Shown one piece after another: positions 44,660 through 54,073 of a stretch of DNA of 64,000 bases. Made by a program: the position numbers and the translations under genes. The notes beneath the pieces were generated by a model, which did not search any database, was not told the DNA's origin, and saw nothing but the letters and a program-made list of their open reading frames with translations. Position 1 is the first letter of the stretch; each line of letters opens with the position of its first letter. The stretch spans positions 380,701-444,700 of the forward strand of contig NZ_SMFP01000001.1 of NCBI RefSeq assembly GCF_004348975.1, in the 5' to 3' direction. Source of the DNA: Antarcticimicrobium sediminis (GTDB lineage: Bacteria; Pseudomonadota; Alphaproteobacteria; Rhodobacterales; Rhodobacteraceae).

Positions 44660-46234
44660 TTACTTCCGCGTGATCCGCCCATCGGTATAGGGCTGATAGG
44701 GCGCGTGCGCGGCAAGATATTCGGCCGTCACATCCGCCAGATCCGGGCCAAAGTCATAGGCGTTCTTGTCATCGCCTGAGAACATCTTGTAGCCATCGCC
44801 GCCATTGCGGACATAGTTGTTGGTCACCGCCAGATAGGTCGCGCCCGGATCAAGCGGCACAGGGCCATCATCGCTGGAAAGCCTCACGTCGGAAATCCGC
44901 GCCCCCACCGGCGCGGCGGGATCCCATGTAAAACTCATGCCCGCCACCTGCGGAAAGCGACCGGCCACCTCTTCAACCTGGCTGACGCCATTCTCCAGCG
45001 CGTCGATCAGACCTTGGCCCGTGATCTCGAAGGTCGACAACGTGTTCTGGAACGGCAGCACTGTCAGCACCTCGCCCATCGTCACCTCGCCCGCGTCAAT
45101 GCCCGCCCTGAGCCCGCCGGAATTGGCGATGGCAATGCGCGCGCCCTGGGCGGCGACCCGGTCCAGCATCGCATCGGCGACCAGATTGCCCATCGCGCAT
45201 TCCTGAACCCGACACACCGCTCCGCTGCCCTCGACGGCTTCGAGGGTCTCGGCCACCACCTGTTGCCGGATCTGCTCCAGCGGTTGGGCCAGCTCAGCAA
45301 TGCGCGCGACGGTGGCGCCGTCCTCACTCACGCCCGCATCCATGATCAAAGGCTCGCCACGCGCCTCGATCAATGTGCCGGCATCGTCAAAGGTCACGTT
45401 CAACTCGCCCAGAAACTTGCCATAGGCATAGGCCGATACGATCGCCACGCCGTTGACCATGGTCGGATAGGGGCCGACCGCCCGGTCCGAGACATTGCTG
45501 AGATAGGTGTTGGTATGCCCGCCCACGATCACATCGACGCCGGTGGTCTCGGCGGCGACGCGCTGATCGACGCGATACCCGGAATGGCTAAGCACGATGA
45601 TCTTGTTGACGCCCTGCGCAATCAGCCGGTCAACCTCGCCCTGTACGGCGGGCACCGGATCGCTGAACTGCACATTGGCCCCGGGGCTGGCCAATTCATC
45701 GGTATTCTCGGGCGTCAGCCCGATCAGCCCCAGCTTTTCGCCGCCGCGCTCGATCACCGTGGATTTCAACAGCTTGCCCGCCAGATGCGCCTCGCCAGAG
45801 TAATCCGCATTCGACATCAGCACCGGAAAGCCGACCGTATCCATGAACCCGCGCAGCACCTCTGGCCCGTCGTCGAATTCGTGGTTGCCCACGGTCATCG
45901 CGTCATAGCCCAGCTTGGTCATCATCTCGGCCGCGACCTTGCCCTTGTAATAGGTATAGAACAGCGTGCCCTGAAACTGGTCGCCACCATCGACAAGGAT
46001 CGAATTGTTTGAACGTGCCCGCGCCTCGGCCACGGCCGAGACCAGCCGGGCAGAGCCGCCAAAGCATTTGCCCGCGGTATTATCCTCGGCCGAGCAGCCG
46101 CTGTCGTATTTGCTGATCGGCTCGAACCGGGCGTGAAAATCGTTGGTATGCAAAATGGTCAGTTGATAATCGGCCGCCGCCGCGCCCGCGCTGAGGGCCA
46201 GCGCCGCGAGCGGAGTGATAAAGCGCATTGTCAT
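44660..46234 (-). CDS. Periplasmic 5'-nucleotidase / UshA-like phosphoesterase
   Basis: A 524-aa exported enzyme. After a signal peptide (MTMRFITPLAALALSAGAAAA) come the metallophosphoesterase motifs ILHTNDFHARFEP, VDGGDQFQGT and VGNHEFDDGPEVL, then HSGYRVD and GGHTNT. The C-terminal substrate-binding domain has IANSGGLRAGIDAGEVT and NYVRNGGDGYKMF. It probably removes phosphate from extracellular nucleotides. GGGAG lies eight bases before the ATG at 46234. It converges on the TPR-sulfotransferase gene. Confidence 0.92.
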   Translation of the reverse strand: MTMRFITPLAALALSAGAAAADYQLTILHTNDFHARFEPISKYDSGCSAEDNTAGKCFGGSARLVSAVAEARARSNNSILVDGGDQFQGTLFYTYYKGKVAAEMMTKLGYDAMTVGNHEFDDGPEVLRGFMDTVGFPVLMSNADYSGEAHLAGKLLKSTVIERGGEKLGLIGLTPENTDELASPGANVQFSDPVPAVQGEVDRLIAQGVNKIIVLSHSGYRVDQRVAAETTGVDVIVGGHTNTYLSNVSDRAVGPYPTMVNGVAIVSAYAYGKFLGELNVTFDDAGTLIEARGEPLIMDAGVSEDGATVARIAELAQPLEQIRQQVVAETLEAVEGSGAVCRVQECAMGNLVADAMLDRVAAQGARIAIANSGGLRAGIDAGEVTMGEVLTVLPFQNTLSTFEITGQGLIDALENGVSQVEEVAGRFPQVAGMSFTWDPAAPVGARISDVRLSSDDGPVPLDPGATYLAVTNNYVRNGGDGYKMFSGDDKNAYDFGPDLADVTAEYLAAHAPYQPYTDGRITRK

Positions 46235-46362
46235 GGCAAAATCTCCCTGGTGAAAATTCAGGGCAATGCTGCTCTGCCGCGGCGTTCGTGTCAAAGATTC
46301 GCCCACCCCTGCGCGGCGGATCACGCTTGATTCCACCGCCCCGTCGGGGCATCACCGCGAGC

Positions 46363-46701
46363 ATGCTGATTTACAAGATATTCCGCGCCGACGAATGGGC
46401 CAGCCTGCAACAGGCGGGCGAGACCGAGGGCGCGCCGATCGACAAGGCCGATGGCTTTGTCCATTTCTCGACCGCCGGACAGGCCGCCGAGACCGCCGCC
46501 AAACATTTCGCCGGGGCCGAGGGGCTGATGCTGCTGGCCTGCGACAGTGCCGCGCTGGGGGACGCCCTGAAATGGGAGGTCTCGCGCGGCGGTGCGAAAT
46601 TCCCGCATCTGTATCGCACGTTGCGGCTAACAGATGTGCTTTGGGCCAAGCCACTGCTGCTAAAGGACGGCGCGCATCGTTTTCCGGAGGGGATGGCGTG
46701 A
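46363..46701 (+). CDS. DUF952 family protein
   Basis: A 112-aa protein with the DUF952 pattern: [34 protein letters not shown] and [13 protein letters not shown]. The function of the family is not known. The start at 46363 lacks a clear ribosome site. Its stop overlaps the GTG start of pyrD (GTGA), so both genes are coupled. Confidence 0.88.
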   Translation: MLIYKIFRADEWASLQQAGETEGAPIDKADGFVHFSTAGQAAETAAKHFAGAEGLMLLACDSAALGDALKWEVSRGGAKFPHLYRTLRLTDVLWAKPLLLKDGAHRFPEGMA

Positions 46702-47756
46702 CGCTGGTGGAAAAGGCCGGGCTGGCGCTGTTGCACCGGGTCGACCCCGAGATCGCGCATGGGCTGTCGATCAAGGCGCTGAAGATGGGTCTGGTGCCCG
46801 CCCCCGGCCCCCTCACCTCGCCGCGCCTGCGCACAAACCTTGCGGGAATCGCACTACCCAACCCGGTTGGTCTGGCGGCGGGCTATGACAAAAACGCCGA
46901 AGTGCTGTCCGCGTTGTCCCGCTGCGGCTTCGGGTTTATCGAGGTTGGCGCGGCCACCCCGCGCCCACAGCCCGGCAACCCGAAACCGCGCCTGTTCCGC
47001 CTGACCGGGGACCGCGCCGCGATCAACCGCTTCGGCTTCAACAACGACGGCATGGAGGTGATCGCTGCGCGGCTGGCAACGCGCCCGAAAGACGCGGTGA
47101 TCGGCCTCAATCTGGGCGCCAACAAGGACAGCGACGACCGCGCCGGCGATTTCGCCCGGGTGCTGGCCCATTGCGGCGCACATCTGGATTTTGCGACCGT
47201 CAATGTCTCCTCTCCCAATACCGAGAAGCTGCGCGATCTGCAGGGCAAGGCGGCGCTCTCGGCGCTGCTGGCGGGGGTGATGGCGGCACGCGATGCGCTG
47301 GCGCGCCCGATCCCGGTGTTTCTCAAGATCGCGCCGGATCTAAGCGAGGCCGAGCTGGCCGATATCGCCGATGTGGCGCGCGCCAGCCGCGTGGACGCCA
47401 TCATCGCCACCAATACCACGCTGTCGCGCGACGGGCTGAGCAGCGCGCAACGGGACGAGGCCGGCGGGCTTTCTGGTGCGCCGCTGTTTGAAAAATCCAC
47501 CCGCGTGTTGGCGCGCCTCAGCGCCCTGACCGAGGGGCAGATCCCGCTGATCGGGGTCGGCGGCATTTCTTCACCCGAGCAGGCCTATGCCAAGATCCGC
47601 GCCGGGGCCAGCGCCGTGCAGCTTTATACCGCGCTGGTCTATCAGGGCATGAGCCTGGTGCGCGAGATCACCGCCGGGCTCGACGCCTTGCTGGCGCGGG
47701 ACGGGTTCGCAAACGTCGCCGAGGCCGTCGGCAGCAGCCGAGAGGAGTGGCTATGA
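46698..47756 (+). CDS. pyrD: Dihydroorotate dehydrogenase (quinone)
   Basis: A 352-aa class 2 enzyme of pyrimidine synthesis, linked to the membrane quinone pool. The N-terminal helix ([25 protein letters not shown]) is the membrane-associated extension of class 2 enzymes. Active-site segments are [24 protein letters not shown] and [15 protein letters not shown] with the catalytic Ser. The GTG start at 46698 follows GGAGGGG and overlaps the DUF952 stop; the long frame reaching to 46266 is not coding for PyrD. Confidence 0.96.
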   Translation: MTLVEKAGLALLHRVDPEIAHGLSIKALKMGLVPAPGPLTSPRLRTNLAGIALPNPVGLAAGYDKNAEVLSALSRCGFGFIEVGAATPRPQPGNPKPRLFRLTGDRAAINRFGFNNDGMEVIAARLATRPKDAVIGLNLGANKDSDDRAGDFARVLAHCGAHLDFATVNVSSPNTEKLRDLQGKAALSALLAGVMAARDALARPIPVFLKIAPDLSEAELADIADVARASRVDAIIATNTTLSRDGLSSAQRDEAGGLSGAPLFEKSTRVLARLSALTEGQIPLIGVGGISSPEQAYAKIRAGASAVQLYTALVYQGMSLVREITAGLDALLARDGFANVAEAVGSSREEWL

Positions 47757-48097
47757 TCGAATACTGGCACAACCCGCGCTGTTCGAAATCGCGTCAGGCT
47801 CTGGCGCTGCTGCAAGAGCGCGGCGCCGAGATTCAGGTCCGGCGCTATCTTGAGGACGCCCCCAGCGCCGCAGAGCTCGCCGCCGCCCGCGCTGCGCTTG
47901 GCATGCCGCCGGTGATCGAGATGATGCGCCCCGGCGAGGCGCTGTTCAAGGACCTCGGCTTGTCCAAAAGTGATGACGACGCCCGGCTGATGGCCGCGAT
48001 GGCGGATCATCCGATCCTGATCGAACGGCCGCTGGCGATCTCGGGCAACCGCGCCGTCATCGGCCGCCCGCCGGAAAAGGTGTTGCAGCTGCTCTGA
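47753..48097 (+). CDS. ArsC family protein (arsenate reductase-like)
   Basis: A 114-aa thioredoxin-fold protein of the glutaredoxin-linked arsenate reductase family. The catalytic Cys lies in [14 protein letters not shown], and the conserved Arg-bearing segment [20 protein letters not shown] is present. The ATG overlaps the pyrD stop (ATGA) and follows AGAGGAG. Without arsR or an arsenite pump nearby, a true arsenate role is uncertain; many such proteins (YfgD-like) have unknown substrates. Confidence 0.87.
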   Translation: MIEYWHNPRCSKSRQALALLQERGAEIQVRRYLEDAPSAAELAAARAALGMPPVIEMMRPGEALFKDLGLSKSDDDARLMAAMADHPILIERPLAISGNRAVIGRPPEKVLQLL

Positions 48098-48155
48098 CCC
48101 CGATTGACGCGCAGACGTCAGGCAGAGCCGCGCGCGCCACGTCCTTCCGTGGCAG

Positions 48156-48202
48156 CTTCTTCTTGTTTCAAATACTCATTTCTTCTTGTTGCAAATACTC
48201 AA
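48156..48202 (+). repeat. Dispersed repeat, tandem pair (copies 4 and 5)
   Basis: Two copies in direct tandem: CTTCTTCTTGTTTCAAATACT at 48156 onward, then TTCTTCTTGTTGCAAATACT about 24 bases later, each ending in CA. No GC-rich hairpin arm follows either. They lie between the convergent arsC-like and MATE genes. Confidence 0.8.
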
Positions 48203-48247
48203 CCTGCAAACCCCACCGCCTCGACGCCGCGGTAAGATCCGGGGCTC

Positions 48248-49579
48248 CTACCCGGATGCCCGCGCCTCCAACGCCGGATAGCGCAGCCCAAGCGTGACCG
48301 CGCGCGCGACGAATGAAATCAACAGCGCCAGCCATAGCCCGTGATTGCCCAACGTCGGCACCAGCAGGGCCAGTGCCGCGGCATAGATGGCAAAGCTGAC
48401 CGCCATCATGTTGCGCATGTCCCGCGACGCGGTGGCACCGATGAAGATCCCGTCCAGCATGAAGGCCGCCACACCGGCCAGTGGGGCCGCGACCGCATAG
48501 GCCAGAAAACCGCGCGCCTGCACCCGGACCTCGGGCGCGGTGGTCATCAGGTCAATGATCGCACCGCCCGCGGTGGCAAAGACCAGGGACAGCACCAGCA
48601 CGCTGCCCAGCCCCCAGCCGCCAGTCATCAGCGCCGCGCGGCGAATCCGGTCGCGCGCGCGCGCGCCCATCGCCTGCCCCACCAGCGTCTCGGCGGTAAA
48701 GGCGAACCCATCAAGCGCAAAGGCGGAAAAGGTCAGGAACTGCATCAGCACCTGATTGGCCGCCAGCGTCACGTCGCCAAAGCTTGAGCCGATGAACAGA
48801 AAGCTGACGAACATCGCCTGCAACAGCAAGGACCGGATCAGGATATCCCCGTTCACCGCCATCATGTGCTTGAGCCGGGCCGGTTCGAACACCAGCGCCG
48901 GATCGCGCCAGCCGGGCCGGGCAAAGGCGGCGCGGCAGAACCACAGCCCCAGCGCCAGCCCCGACCATTCGGCGAGAAAGGTGGCGATGGCCACGCCCTG
49001 CACGCCCCAGTCCAGCCCAAGCACGAACCACAGGTCGAGCACGATGTTCAGCCCGTTCATCCAAAGCTGCAACAGCAGCACCGCGCGGGTCCGTTCCTGC
49101 GCGATCAGCCAGCCGGTGATGCCATAGATCGCGATGGCCGCCGGGGCCGACCAGATCCGCACCCGCATATAGCCGGTGCTCAGCGCCTCGACCTCGGCCG
49201 TGGCGGGGGCCGCGCGCAGCGCCGCCCAGAACAGCGGCACCTGCAACACGATCAGCGCCGCGCCGCCCGCCACACCGATCAGCAGCGCCCGGGTCAGCAG
49301 GGCCGAGACCTCGCCCCGATCCCCCGCGCCCAGCGCCTGACTGGTCAGACCCACGGTCCCCATGCGCAGAAATCCGAAGATCCAATAAACCGCTGAGAGG
49401 ATGATCGCCCCCAGACCCACCGCCCCGATCGGGCCGGGCAGACCCAGTTGGCCAACCACACCGGTATCGACCGCGCCCAGCACCGGCACGGTGATATTCG
49501 ACAATACGATGGGGATCGCGATACGCAGCACCCGGGTGTGGGTGATCTCCCCCAGCGGCACGGGGGTGGTCTGCGTCAC
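48248..49579 (-). CDS. MATE family efflux transporter
   Basis: A 443-aa membrane protein with twelve hydrophobic segments in two halves. It begins HTRVLRIAIPIVLSNITVPVLGAVDTGVVGQLG, the MatE domain start with the conserved Pro and the Asp of the cation site, and has the equivalent VNGDILIRSLLLQAMFVSFLFIGSSFGDVTLAANQVL in the second half. It belongs to the DinF-like branch by appearance. Its ATG overlaps the stop of the thioesterase gene before it (ATGA), so it is the third gene of that operon. Substrate unknown. Confidence 0.92.
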   Translation of the reverse strand: MTQTTPVPLGEITHTRVLRIAIPIVLSNITVPVLGAVDTGVVGQLGLPGPIGAVGLGAIILSAVYWIFGFLRMGTVGLTSQALGAGDRGEVSALLTRALLIGVAGGAALIVLQVPLFWAALRAAPATAEVEALSTGYMRVRIWSAPAAIAIYGITGWLIAQERTRAVLLLQLWMNGLNIVLDLWFVLGLDWGVQGVAIATFLAEWSGLALGLWFCRAAFARPGWRDPALVFEPARLKHMMAVNGDILIRSLLLQAMFVSFLFIGSSFGDVTLAANQVLMQFLTFSAFALDGFAFTAETLVGQAMGARARDRIRRAALMTGGWGLGSVLVLSLVFATAGGAIIDLMTTAPEVRVQARGFLAYAVAAPLAGVAAFMLDGIFIGATASRDMRNMMAVSFAIYAAALALLVPTLGNHGLWLALLISFVARAVTLGLRYPALEARASG

Positions 49580-50100
49580 GCGGTCTCGTCCGTCGGCGGT
49601 GGTGGCGCCATCAGGAAATGGCCCGTCGCCTGGGCATACAGCTTGTCATGATGGTCCTGCCAGGCCGCCACCTGAACCGAGGCATAGCGGCGCCCCGAGC
49701 GGTTGATCGTCGCCCGTGCATAGGCGTCGCGCGGCAAGCCCGAGCGCAGGTAATCGACCGTGAAATCAATCGTCTTCGGCATCCGCGGCAATCTGCCTGC
49801 GGCCATGTCCTGCGGATCCAGCGCGCCGCTTTCGATCTGCGGCCAGACCTGCGCCCAGCCCAGCGCAATGATCGCCGTCACCTCCAGAAAGGCCGCCGTG
49901 GCGCCGCCGTGCAGCGCGGGCAGAAACGGGTTGCCGATCAGCTTGTCGTCGTAATTCAGAACGGCGGTCAGCTCATCGCCGCGGCGATCGAACTCGATGC
50001 CGAGAAAGCGGATATAGGGCACCGCGTCGACCAGCGCCTTGAGCGCCGAGTCGCGGCGCTGTTTGACCACCTGGATCGGTTCCGGACGGGGACGGGCCAT
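49576..50100 (-). CDS. PaaI-type hotdog thioesterase, copy 2
   Basis: A 174-aa hotdog-fold protein. The family core is visible as LPALHGGATAAFLEVTAIIAL, with HGG as in PaaI-type acyl-CoA thioesterases, and DFTVDYLRSGLPRDAYARATI. It is longer than its neighbour and carries an insertion around residues 85-110. It starts one base into the stop of the first thioesterase gene and overlaps the MATE gene by four bases. Confidence 0.85.
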   Translation of the reverse strand: MARPRPEPIQVVKQRRDSALKALVDAVPYIRFLGIEFDRRGDELTAVLNYDDKLIGNPFLPALHGGATAAFLEVTAIIALGWAQVWPQIESGALDPQDMAAGRLPRMPKTIDFTVDYLRSGLPRDAYARATINRSGRRYASVQVAAWQDHHDKLYAQATGHFLMAPPPPTDETA

Positions 50101-50519
50101 CAGCGTTTCTCCACGGTAAAGGTGCCGGTTGCGGTGGCAACGGGGCGGTCGGCATCATCGTCCACTGCGGTGGCACGGACAAAGGCGACGCTGCGGGTGA
50201 TATGATAGCAGGTGGCGGTGGTGGTGATGCGCTGCCCCGGAGTGGCCGCGCGCATATAGTCGATGCGCAGGTCGATGGTGGCGGTACCGCCGGGGGCGGA
50301 CGGGTGGCTCATCACCGCCGCACCACAGCAGGTATCCATCATCGCCGAGACCGCGCCGCCATGGATCACCCCGGTTTCGGGATCGCCCACAAGGCGCTTG
50401 TCATAGGGCATGCTGATTACCGCACGCCCGTCATCAATCTCGCTCAGCTCCATGCCCAGCGCGCTGGCATGCGGGACCGCTTCGATGAATTGTCGCGCTA
50501 TTTTGACCTTGTCGATCAC
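50100..50519 (-). CDS. PaaI-type hotdog thioesterase, copy 1
   Basis: A 139-aa hotdog-fold protein with GVIHGGAVSAMMDTCCGAAVMSH as the catalytic segment and TIDLRIDYMRAATPGQRITTTATC as the second conserved strand pair. Such enzymes hydrolyse acyl- or aryl-CoA thioesters. It heads the operon with the second thioesterase and the MATE transporter and is divergent from the first MerR gene, close to a beta-oxidation set, which fits a CoA-ester substrate. Confidence 0.9.
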   Translation of the reverse strand: MIDKVKIARQFIEAVPHASALGMELSEIDDGRAVISMPYDKRLVGDPETGVIHGGAVSAMMDTCCGAAVMSHPSAPGGTATIDLRIDYMRAATPGQRITTTATCYHITRSVAFVRATAVDDDADRPVATATGTFTVEKR

Positions 50520-50641
50520 GGGGAATGCTCCTGTCTCGGCTTTGGGTCTATATCATCCGCCCCATGCGCCAAGTGCAAGCCCCGGGGGCATTGCGCTTGC
50601 CGCGACGTCGCCATAAGTTGCGCCGCGTGGGAGAAAGATGA

Positions 50642-51010
50642 ATGTCTGATGATCGGTTGTCGTTCAAGGAAATGTGCACTGAGTTCGATGTGACTCCGCG
50701 CACCTTGAGGTATTACGAGTATATCGAGCTTTTGACGCCCGAGCGCGAGGGACGGTCCCGTTACTATGGCCCGCGCGAGCGGGCCCGCATGACCTTGATC
50801 ATGCGCGGCCGCAAGTTCGGCTTTCAGCTTGAAGAAATTCGCCAGTGGCTGCTGATCTATGAAAACGAGGGCACGCAGGCGCAGCTTGCCGCCTTTATCG
50901 AGATGGCCGATCGCCAGACCAAGGCCCTGCAGGAGCAGCAGGTCCAGACCGAAGAGGCGCTGAGCGAGTTGGCGCAGCTGCGCAAAGACATCCTGCGCAG
51001 CTTGGCCTGA
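50642..51010 (+). CDS. MerR family regulator, copy 1
   Basis: A 122-aa regulator. The winged helix-turn-helix begins SFKEMCTEFDVTPRTLRYYEYIELLTPEREGRSRYY, followed by RARMTLIMRGRKFGFQLEEIRQWL and a C-terminal coiled coil (about 82-120) for dimerisation. There are no effector-binding Cys. GGGAGAAAG precedes the ATG. It resembles the second MerR closely and lies 273 bases before it. Confidence 0.9.
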   Translation: MSDDRLSFKEMCTEFDVTPRTLRYYEYIELLTPEREGRSRYYGPRERARMTLIMRGRKFGFQLEEIRQWLLIYENEGTQAQLAAFIEMADRQTKALQEQQVQTEEALSELAQLRKDILRSLA

Positions 51011-51283
51011 GCCACAGCACCGGGCCAGCCCCCGGGCCGCAGCAAGCGCCCATTTCCAGAATTTCATGAACGAATTCAGTGTGAAAGCGCTGGATCCGTC
51101 GGCATGGCCTTCCCCGTTTCCGGATCGGCGCCGTGATCTCACGTCACGACGAAAGTGACGCAACGTATGGGTTACGTAAACGTCAACATCTTGTTGTATG
51201 CTGGCCCATGACCGCACAGATCTCAGGCAGAGAGACCAGCCAGACAGAGAAACCTGCGCGCCCCCGACGTCGAGAGACCGAAG
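51011..51283. other. Spacer between the two merR genes
   Basis: A 273-base region with no supported gene. The half nearer the second merR carries the TGACG/CGTCA cluster at 51142-51187 described separately and, after it, an AT-richer stretch (ATCTTGTTGTATGCT) that may hold the -10 box of the second merR promoter. The first half looks featureless. Confidence 0.5.
51142..51187. promoter_or_regulatory. Cluster of TGACG half-sites before second merR
   Basis: Three TGACG half-sites occur in 44 bases: CGTCA at 51142-51146, TGACG at 51156-51160 and CGTCA at 51181-51185. The first two form CGTCAC-N7-GTGACG. The third belongs to GTTACGTAAACGTCAAC (51171-51187), whose core TTACGTAA is a perfect palindrome. 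From memory this resembles sites of MerR-family LiuR-type regulators of acyl-CoA catabolism. It is the likely operator of the second merR and the genes after it. Confidence 0.5.
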
Positions 51284-51685
51284 ATGACAAAAAAGCTGAT
51301 GACGATCCGCGAGATGTGCGATGCCTATGACGTGACCCCGCGCACGCTGCGGTTTTACGAATCAAAAGAGCTGCTGTTCCCCGAACGTCAGGGTCAGAAG
51401 CGGCTGTTCACCAAACGTGACCGCGCCCGGCTGAAGCTGATCCTGCGCGGCAAACGCTTTGGCTTCAGCCTCGAAGAGATCCGCCAGTTGCTTGATCTGT
51501 ATTATGTCGGCGACCAGCAGTTGACCCAGTTGTCGCGCACCTATGACATCGCACGCGACCGACTGAGCGACATGGAGAACCAGCGCGCCGAACTGGACCA
51601 CGCGATCACCGACCTGCAAGCGCAGCTTAAATGGGGCGAGCGCGTGATTGCTTCGATGACCGAAACCCGCAAGGCGGCCGAATAG
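51284..51685 (+). CDS. MerR family regulator, copy 2
   Basis: A 133-aa regulator. It has MTIREMCDAYDVTPRTLRFYESKELLFPERQGQKRLF as the winged helix-turn-helix, then RARLKLILRGKRFGFSLEEIRQLLDLYY and a coiled coil from about residue 85. A start five codons later (51299) is possible. It stands 59 bases before the acyl-CoA dehydrogenase gene in the same direction and probably regulates the fatty acid degradation genes that follow. Confidence 0.9.
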   Translation: MTKKLMTIREMCDAYDVTPRTLRFYESKELLFPERQGQKRLFTKRDRARLKLILRGKRFGFSLEEIRQLLDLYYVGDQQLTQLSRTYDIARDRLSDMENQRAELDHAITDLQAQLKWGERVIASMTETRKAAE

Positions 51686-51744
51686 ACCCGCCCGACCTGA
51701 TACACCCCATACCGACCATACCGAAATTCTGAGGGAGGCCCGAC

Positions 51745-53526
51745 ATGCCCAGCTATACCGCACCCACCAAGGATATGCAGTTCATCCTGCACGATGTGCT
51801 CGCCGTGACCAAGAGCGACATTCCCGGCTATCAGGATCTGGAAGCCGATTTCACCAACGCCATTCTGGAAGAGGCTGGCAAGATCAGCTCCGGGGTGCTG
51901 CACCCGCTGAACATGGTCGGAGACACCGAGGGCTGTCGGCATGAAAACGGTGTGGTCTATACCCCCACCGGGTTCAAGGCGGCGTTCGAGCAGGTCAAGG
52001 CGGGCGGCTGGCCCGGGCTTGATATGCCCGAAGAGTTCGGCGGCCAGAACATGCCCTATGTGATCGGCACCGCCGTGGGCGAGATGTTCTCGGCTGCCAA
52101 CCAGGCCTTTACCATGTATCAGGGCCTGACCCATGGCGCCGCCAGCGCCATCCTCGCTCATGGCTCGGACGCGCAAAAAGCCACCTATCTGCCGAAAATG
52201 GTGTCCTGTGAATGGACCGGCACCATGAACCTGACCGAACCCCATTGCGGCACCGATCTGGGGCTGATGCGCACCAAGGCCGAACCGCAGGGTGACGGCA
52301 GCTATCGCGTCACCGGGCAGAAGATCTTCATCTCGGCTGGCGATCACGACATGGCCGAGAACATCATCCATCTGGTGCTGGCCAAGATCCCCGGCGGCCC
52401 CGACGGGATCAAAGGTGTCTCGCTGTTCATCGTACCGAAAGTTCAGGTCAACGAGGATGGCAGCCTTGGCGAGCGCAACGCCGTCTCGGTCGGCAAGATC
52501 GAGGAAAAGATGGGGATCCACGGCAACTCCACCTGCGTGATGAACTATGACGGCGCGGTGGGCTACCTGCTCGGGCAGGAACACAAGGGCATGCGCGCCA
52601 TGTTCACCATGATGAACGAGGCCCGGATCGGCGTCGGCATGCAGGGGCTGGCCCAGGCCGAGGCCGCCTATCAGAACGCGGTGATCTATGCCAAGGACCG
52701 CCTCCAGGGCCGCGACGTCACCGGCGTCAAGAACCCGGACGGGCCGGCCGATCCGCTGATCGTGCATCCCGACATCCGCCGCAGCCTGATGGATCAGAAA
52801 AGCTTTGCCGAGGGCGCCCGCGCCTTTATCCTTTGGGGTGCGATGCTGATCGATCAGGCCCATCGCGGCGGCGATGCGGCGGCCGATGGGCTGGTGTCGC
52901 TGATGACCCCGGTGATCAAGGGTTTTCTCACCGATCAGGGCTATGACATGACCGTGCAGGCGCAACAGGTCTATGGCGGCCATGGCTATATCGAGGAATG
53001 GGGCATGTCGCAGTATACCCGCGACGCCCGCATCGCGATGATCTACGAGGGCGCCAACGGGGTGCAGGCGCTGGATCTGGTCGGCCGCAAGCTGGCGCAG
53101 GACGGCGGCAAGCACGTGATGGCCTTCTTCGACATGGTGAAAAGCTTCTGCAAGGACAACAGCGGCAGCGATGCGGAGTATGACCGCGACTTTATCGAGC
53201 CGCTGAAAAATGCCTCCAAGGATCTGCAGGCGGCGGGGATGTATTTCATGCAGAACGGCATGAAGAACCCCAACAACGCGCTCTCGGGGTCTTATGACTT
53301 CATGCATATGTTCGGCCATGTCTGCCTTGGCCTGATGTGGGCGCGGATGGCCAAGGCGGCCAATGCCGCGCTGGCGGACGGGGGCGCGGATGCTGCCTTT
53401 TATGAGACCAAACTGATGACGGGGCGCTATTATATGGCGCGCCGCCTGCCCGCCACCGCCCTGCACCTGAGCCGCATCGAGAGCGGCGCAGATACGGTGA
53501 TGGGGCTCGACGCCGCGCAGTTCTGA
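51745..53526 (+). CDS. Acyl-CoA dehydrogenase with C-terminal extension
   Basis: A 593-aa flavoprotein of the long acyl-CoA dehydrogenase group, which includes FadE-type enzymes and the methylmercaptopropionyl-CoA dehydrogenase DmdC. Signature segments are [31 protein letters not shown] and [16 protein letters not shown], the last holding the catalytic Glu. The family's extra C-terminal helical domain starts near residue 470. GAGGGAGGCCCGAC precedes the ATG. Context with thiolase and FadJ points to fatty acid beta-oxidation rather than a DMSP-specific role, though this is not proven. Confidence 0.93.
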   Translation: MPSYTAPTKDMQFILHDVLAVTKSDIPGYQDLEADFTNAILEEAGKISSGVLHPLNMVGDTEGCRHENGVVYTPTGFKAAFEQVKAGGWPGLDMPEEFGGQNMPYVIGTAVGEMFSAANQAFTMYQGLTHGAASAILAHGSDAQKATYLPKMVSCEWTGTMNLTEPHCGTDLGLMRTKAEPQGDGSYRVTGQKIFISAGDHDMAENIIHLVLAKIPGGPDGIKGVSLFIVPKVQVNEDGSLGERNAVSVGKIEEKMGIHGNSTCVMNYDGAVGYLLGQEHKGMRAMFTMMNEARIGVGMQGLAQAEAAYQNAVIYAKDRLQGRDVTGVKNPDGPADPLIVHPDIRRSLMDQKSFAEGARAFILWGAMLIDQAHRGGDAAADGLVSLMTPVIKGFLTDQGYDMTVQAQQVYGGHGYIEEWGMSQYTRDARIAMIYEGANGVQALDLVGRKLAQDGGKHVMAFFDMVKSFCKDNSGSDAEYDRDFIEPLKNASKDLQAAGMYFMQNGMKNPNNALSGSYDFMHMFGHVCLGLMWARMAKAANAALADGGADAAFYETKLMTGRYYMARRLPATALHLSRIESGADTVMGLDAAQF

Positions 53527-53534
53527 ACCTTTCG

Positions 53535-53560
53535 GGGGTCCGGGCCAGTGCCCGGACCCC
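53535..53560 (+). other. Strong hairpin between acyl-CoA dehydrogenase and small gene
   Basis: An 11-bp perfect stem GGGGTCCGGGC/GCCCGGACCCC with loop CAGT, nine bases after the stop codon. No T run follows, so it is not a standard terminator. It may protect the 3' end of the upstream mRNA or reduce reading into the next genes. Confidence 0.7.
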
Positions 53561-53581
53561 GTTGCGACCGGAGGAGACCCG

Positions 53582-53794
53582 ATGCCCAAACGATTCCGCC
53601 TGACCCGACGCTTTCCCGCCGCCATGACCGAAGACGGCTACCGGCGGCTTAAAACCTTTGCCGCCGAGGCCGGGCTCGACGAGGGCGAAGCGCTGTCGTT
53701 CCTGTTCGAGAATTTCGACGCCGTTATTGATGACGAGCGTCTGGGGCACCGGCTGCGCCAGTTCAATTCCGAGTTGGACGCACGAAAACGGTGA
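53582..53794 (+). CDS. Small protein, function unknown
   Basis: A 70-aa basic protein started by an ATG after CGGAGGAGACCCG, a very good ribosome site. It reads as MPKRFRLTRRFPAAMTEDGYRRLKTFAAEAG followed by an acidic helix (LDEGEALSFLFENFDAVIDDERL). The TEDGYRRLKTFAAEAGLDEGEAL pattern is reminiscent of short ribbon-helix-helix or antitoxin-like proteins, but I cannot assign a family. It lies between the acyl-CoA dehydrogenase and GST genes. Confidence 0.65.
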   Translation: MPKRFRLTRRFPAAMTEDGYRRLKTFAAEAGLDEGEALSFLFENFDAVIDDERLGHRLRQFNSELDARKR

Positions 53795-53850
53795 GGGCGC
53801 GACGGGGGAGGATCATAATGTTGCAGCGAAGCACCCGGGCATTGAGCTTG

Positions 53851-53886
53851 GAAGCCTCCGGCGGGAGTATTTTGAACAAGAAGAAG
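53851..53886 (-). repeat. Dispersed repeat, copy 6
   Basis: On the minus strand: CTTCTTCTTGTTCAAAATACT followed by CCCGCCGGAGGC. After the core only a short CTCC-cgcc-GGAG hairpin remains, in place of the double hairpin of the copy at 40300. Confidence 0.75.
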
Positions 53887-54049
53887 CGACCCGGAGCACC
53901 CCGCCATCCGGCACCCATCCTGCTGGGGCGCGACAGGGCGGGACGGCGGGGCTTCTCCTTGTGCGGTCATCGGCTCTCCAGCCTGTACCGCGGGGGCAGG
54001 ATGCGCCGATCTTCGTTAAGCCCTCGTTACCGGGGGGCGGTGCCTTCTG

Positions 54050-54073
54050 CTTCTTCTTGTTGCAAATACTCAA
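54050..54073 (+). repeat. Dispersed repeat, copy 7
   Basis: Reads CTTCTTCTTGTTGCAAATAC then TCAA. It ends 40 bases before the GST start codon, with the GST ribosome site (GGGGAGGGCC) after it. It is in inverted orientation to copy 6, so the transcript could fold the two copies together. Confidence 0.75.

Noticed and set aside
47753-48097. A true arsenic resistance gene
   Set aside because: The ArsC-like protein stands in a pyrimidine gene operon without arsR or an arsenite pump, so only the family is claimed.
51541-53625. A 694-codon minus-strand frame over the acyl-CoA dehydrogenase
   Set aside because: Antisense shadow; no ribosome site and no recognisable domain.
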